64,000 bases of DNA from Furcasterigmium furcatum. Its lineage: Eukaryota; Ascomycota; Sordariomycetes; Glomerellales; Plectosphaerellaceae. The position numbers and the translations under genes are program-made. Position 1 is the first letter of the stretch. Each line of letters starts with the position of its first letter. Below the pieces are notes generated by a model that did no database searches, was not told the DNA's origin, and saw only the letters and a program-made list of their open reading frames with translations. The DNA lies in the NCBI GenBank assembly GCA_001599815.1, contig BCIA01000002.1:2949626-3013625 (forward strand), given 5' to 3'. Shown here piece by piece: positions 59,718-64,000 of the stretch.

Positions 59718-61470
59718 CTACCTATTGCAGCTCTTGGTCACCCTCCAGGCGACCAAGCCGCGCCGCCCAATAACTCTGCTCAGGGTATTCCACACGCCGT
59801 CCTCCCCCCAGTCCAGGTCGTCCAAATTCAGATGTTGTGTGTACCGCCACACCTCGCGGAACCGGAGCCCGTCGAGGCCCTTGTTGGGCAGGTACTGGTC
59901 GATCCACGTCGCCGACGCCGGCGCGATCAGGTACGTCCCCGTCTTCTCCTTCAAGTACTCCTTGTTGCGCCTGTCCGCCGGGGTATCACAGGTGGCGAGC
60001 TCCGTCAGCTGCTCGAGCAGGAGATCGCCCTTGAGGCCCATCACGTCGCGCGTAGTGAGGACCTCGTTCTTGCCGTTCAACAGCCAGATCGGCGGGGAGT
60101 ACGTCTTCCACCAGATGGCCTGTGTGGCGTCCGGCTGGTTGCTCATAAAGACCTGTCCCGGCACGATGCCTCCTTGGTGGTACGTGCCCATCAGAACGCC
60201 GAAGAAGATGTTAAAGATGATCCACGCCCCGGACCAGATCTGCAGCGCCTTGCGGTTCTTCGGCAGATGAACGGAGGAGAGGATCAAGGGCACGGTCGGC
60301 AGGAGGAAGCGGGCCTCCTGGTGCTGGAACAGGGACAGCACAAATATGCCGGACACGGCCGAGTAGAGCCGCAGAGAGGGATGGGGCTGCGTGAACAGCA
60401 GGATTGCGGCCGGCCCGATCAGCATGGGGATGTTGACGAGAAGGTGCTGGTACCAGGGGTGCAGCCCGTGCAACGCAAGGTTCTCGGTCGAGGTGTTGTA
60501 CAGCAGATTATTGAGTGGCGTGATGATGGGCCGCGAGATGAGGTCGGCCCACGAGATGGGGTCCTCTTGGTAGAACGCCGTGTCGAGGGCAACGGCAATG
60601 AAAGTCGTAATTAAACCGGCTAGGAGCATGACGAAAAGAGACAGAGGTCTGCCAGTGTTAGCGCATGATGCGGGATCAAGACTGATTCAGGGGTTCCTCC
60701 TACATACCTCTTGTAGAAATGGGGTATCAAACGAATGCCAGGAATCAAAAGGAACGCCGGGAACGTGATCCGATTAAAGAGACCAAAGACGGTCACCACG
60801 CCCAGGACCGCCGAGGCCATGAGGGACGATTGTTGCTAAGACCAGGTCAGCGCAAGTCGCACCGGACGGGACCACCACACCAAGCCGAGGCTCCTTACCG
60901 GATCTTCAACAATGCGCTGAATCAGCACCAAGCTCCATGCCACCGCGAGCGTCTCGATGGCGTTGGAGAAGGTGTGTGTCTGGTAGGTCCAGGTCACGTA
61001 GGACGAGGCCACCAGCAGTACGGCGACACGGCGGTGTCGCGGGGAGTGGAGGAGCTCGTGGATGGCCCAGTCCTCGAGGACGAAGCTGAGGAGGAACATG
61101 AGGACTCTGAGCGTCCAGAAGACGGCGATGGGCGGTATCTCCCCGTCGTTGCCGTTTCCTATCCACAGCCATCGCAGGAGGAGCATGGGCAGGCCGTAGA
61201 CGGGCCATAACGGGAAGACGCTTCGGATGGGGTTCTCGCTCGTGAATTCCCAGGTGTGTCGGACTGGGTAGCTGAAGATCTGGCCTGTCGGAGGGTGCTA
61301 TTAGTTGGGCTGCCGGATACTTGTGCCAGCCGGGCACCAGGAGAATTCGTTTGCAACCTACCTGCTATCACCTCGGGGCCTTGAAAGTTCTCGTCGGGGT
61401 GGAGGTAGCTGGGCGACAGGGCGAACCACAGCCGGACGAGGACAAGGAGGAGGTATGTTCGTCGCCACAT
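59718..61470 (-). CDS. SMP3: GPI mannosyltransferase 4 (Smp3/PIG-Z)
   Basis: Four minus-strand exons: 61470..61362, 61284..60899, 60835..60708 and 60648..59718, about 517 aa. Splices are canonical and keep frame. The start [33 protein letters not shown] is typical of the family; the first hydrophobic segment is followed by the catalytic HPDE loop of GT22 mannosyltransferases. Later landmarks are [62 protein letters not shown] and [15 protein letters not shown]. Smp3 adds the fourth mannose to the GPI core in the ER lumen, using dolichol-phosphate mannose. This step is essential in yeast, where ethanolamine phosphate is attached only after it. At least eight hydrophobic segments are visible. 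An in-frame extension to 61578 exists but lacks family resemblance, so ATG 61470 was chosen. Confidence 0.92.
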
Positions 61471-64000
61471 TGCTCGAAGCTGGTCGCGTGGGCCGGTCGA
61501 GATTGATTCTGTCTGCGACGGGTCGTCGCGCTGCGCCGTTGGCAGCTCACGGGTGTCTTTCCGCGCTCCGGAGATCAAGGGACTGCAACGAGCTAGTCAC
61601 AGTCGCGGCGCAAAGATTCATGATACGTCGCAGCGGGTATTGTCGCGTTGGGCTGGCCGGTGTCGCGACAACAAGAAAAGATATGTTCCGTACGACGGCA
61701 GGGGAAGAAATAAACAGGAACGGGCGGAAGAGGCGGAGGATGGGGTGATGCAGAAGAAGGAAGATGAGCGCAAATGTTATTTCTTCCGCCCCGGAAGGAC
61801 CACCCCCTGGCAGAAAAGGATCAGGGAACCCTGGAAGTGCCGGTGTAATCTCAAGTTTGTTCTGAGACTGAGCAAATGGAAGGCTGAAGCTGGCCGCAAC
61901 GGGACCCCTTGTCGACCGCCCCGAGCGCGTGGTCGAGCACGGGGCCTCGGGACTTGCGCCCACTGTAACTTCCCAGTCAGGCCAGTCAAGCGACCGCAGG
62001 CCAGTCACCGGAGCGCAGGAATGCAACGTGGGCAAGATCATCCCAGTGCTGATGGCCCACTAGTCCGCTTTCGGCCACCCTCTCTTCGAAGCTCCCTCGC
62101 TGCTTCGGGCGGGTTTCTCGTCCCGCTAGACCGTGTCCAACTCCGCAACGGTGCTTGGTGCACTTTACAGTCCATATCCGCGACGCTATTTACGACGCGA
62201 TTTTTACGACTCCAGTCCATCTTTGCGCTCTGTTTCCCAGATCGGTAACTTCGCTGCGCGGTCTCACTAATCCTCTCCGACGCCTTCCCGGGCCCTTCCC
62301 GGGGACATCTTGCAACGGCGGACGGGACGTCAGCATGCTCCGGCCTCCGAGGAGCCCAAAGTCCCTGAGCTCAGGCCGTTCCCTGTGGCATGTTGGCCTC
62401 AGCAATCTCTCATTCCACTCCCACGCGAACAGCGTCCCTGACGCGCCAAGGCGTGCCTGTGCCCAGCCGATGCCCTCTGTCTGTCTCAGGCCAAATCCTC
62501 GGCTCCAAATCCCCTACCACTTTGGGCTCGGTTCTCTTCTCTCAATTATTCGCGTTTGTGATTGTGAGCTCCTTTGCTCCCTGACGGCTGGCCGAATGCA
62601 TGCATCTGACAGCAACAGCCTTCCGAAGAAAAGGAGGGGAGGAGACGTCATGTCGAGACGTCATGTCGAGACGTCATGTCGAGACTTGACTCTTCCCCAC
62701 GGCCGTTGCAACGGCTCTCTGCGAACCATGGTGTTGTTTCTGTCTTGAAGACTTGAGAGACATGTCAACGCTTTCTCGGCCATTTTTATGCCACCGCAAA
62801 CAGATTGGTCCTCCGTCCACGGCATCCGCCGCGGCTAGGCCCTGACCCACAATGTGTTCGTCGACGATATGTGTTGAAACATGCCGCACTTTACATACCT
62901 CGAACCGTACGCAACCTCTGCGTCGGGCGTGGGGGTTGACGGCACGGGCACCCAGCTTCCTGGCACTTCACATAGCCCTCCTAGGCTGCCAGATTTGCTG
63001 TGTCTATATACCGGGCTATGCGATGGCCTGGAAGTCGCATCCTACTCCTGCTGCATCGATCATTTTAGTATCTGCCTTGGAAACCGCGTATCTCCACGTG
63101 CTCTAGATTCTGAGCCAACTCACGTTCTTTGATTCACCGCATCAATTAGAGCCCCAGAACAGCTATCTCGAGGTGACTGATTCACTCCAGCATAGAGCCT
63201 CCACCAAACATAGTGCGAAGGTGTGAATGACCTGTCACCAGTCACCGGATGTCTCGACGCCCGAGTCCCTCGCCTCGTCCTTGAGCAAGGAGCGGGCGGC
63301 TGCTCACACCCAGCAATCTCATGAAAGGGGCAATGTGCGGAAGCGCACCATAGACCACTTGAGGCTCTAGACCTGCCTGACCTTGAAGATTTGTGATCGA
63401 GAACTCAGGTATACTGAAGCACGGGCCGACACAGTTCCGCTCGACGTTCAGCAAGACTGACTGGCTTTGTCCAGCCAATGAATGGAGATGCAGGGCAAAA
63501 TCGCCAGCCAGGGCATCAGGGTTAATAGCAAATCCCGCGTGGCACAAACAACGAACTCTGTTTGATGTGAGTGTGGAGGCGCTGAGCTAGGTTGTTTGTG
63601 TTGGCATTGGGTGGAAAGGTTTCCCATACTGGCAGTTGCACCTAGTCAGGGTCTTTGAGGCCGAAAATGAAAATAGCCTTCAAGACTGAAGGAGCCTTGG
63701 AGTCTGACAAAGCCCCTTCAGCGGCGGGGGACCTTGATAGGCGCCTAGTAGGTACCTAGTCGAGCCCCAGAAGGTCCTCCAGGCAGGCGCAGGCACCAGC
63801 CCGCAAGGGCCAAGGCCAGCCAGGCAGTGGTGGTGCTCGTTCAGGGACCTCCTTCCACGCCATTCCTTTCTTCCCCGCCCTTTGCTCGAGGTGTGACTGC
63901 ACAATAAAGGCAAACGTGAGCCAACTCTTTCACCTGGCGCCCAAACAGAATAACCTTTCCAGCGCCCCTTCTCGAGGTAAGCCTGTCCTATAAATCAGCT
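61471..64000. other. Right edge, no supported gene
   Basis: Upstream of SMP3, so its promoter lies at the left end of this stretch. Frames up to about 230 codons exist (for example plus 61553..62248 and 62155..62748), but they overlap on both strands and lack domains. A 13-bp tandem repeat lies at 62644-62685. Nothing else was recognised. Confidence 0.45.
62644..62685 (+). repeat. 13-bp tandem repeat with CRE-like core
   Basis: Three perfect copies of GACGTCATGTCGA followed by GAC. Each copy contains ACGTCA, the half-site core of CRE/ATF bZIP factors. Confidence 0.85.

Noticed and set aside
61553..62748. Plus-strand frames of 231 and 197 codons at the right edge
   Set aside because: They overlap each other in different phases, run through the tandem repeat and contain no domain.

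Overview
This window is nuclear DNA of a filamentous ascomycete, probably a Sordariomycete. It has GC-rich genes with short GT-AG introns (about 50-65 bp, CTRAC-type branch points) and a fungal gene set: a fused cnxABC molybdenum cofactor gene, a SconB/Met30 sulfur controller, a Lam/Sip3 BAR-PH-StARkin protein and a cytochrome b2-like dehydrogenase. There are no bacterial operons, CRISPR arrays or recognisable transposons. Long spacers of 1 to 6 kb alternate with compact gene clusters.

Layout, left to right. 1.3-2.7 kb: RRM protein (-). 3.2-4.9 kb: WRAP73-like WD40 protein (-), divergent from cnxABC (+, 5.6-7.7 kb). 7.7-12.9 kb: no convincing gene. 12.9-13.9 kb: FYVE protein (+). 15.1-16.5 kb: ELO fatty acid elongase (-). 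19.5-22.0 kb: long-chain fatty alcohol oxidase (+). 22.3 kb: tRNA-like element (-). 22.8-24.2 kb: conserved fungal protein whose frame breaks at a C run (+). 24.7-26.3 kb: cytochrome b5/FMN hydroxyacid dehydrogenase (+). 28.2-29.2 kb: unknown protein (-). 29.2-35.5 kb: gene-free by eye. 35.5-39.8 kb: Lam/Sip3 sterol-transfer protein (+), convergent with methionine aminopeptidase 2 (-, 40.1-41.8 kb). 42.3-42.9 kb: conserved fungal protein (+). 44.0-46.2 kb: DUF3074-like coiled-coil protein (+), convergent with SconB/Met30 (-, 46.5-48.9 kb). 49.3-54.3 kb: THADA/Trm732 (-), divergent from ribosomal protein L10a/uL1 (+, 54.8-55.6 kb). 58.4 kb: small membrane protein (+). 59.7-61.5 kb: SMP3 GPI mannosyltransferase (-). 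The rest, to 64 kb, is non-coding by eye.

Most genes are ordinary housekeeping genes. Three points stand out. First, the cnxABC intron is placed so that reading through it ends the MoaA half in Gly-Gly, the functional terminus of MoaA, while splicing removes Gly-Gly and fuses MoaA to MoaC. This parallels what is known for mammalian MOCS1. Second, the THADA-L10a spacer carries a Cbf1-type TCACGTG and a Tbf1/telobox-type AACCCTA 20 bp apart. Third, two otherwise conserved genes break frame exactly at homopolymers (C6 and T5) and a third contains an N, which points to consensus errors rather than pseudogenes. Exon structures were built by hand from splice signals, frame continuity and remembered family sequences. 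None was checked by alignment or RNA data.
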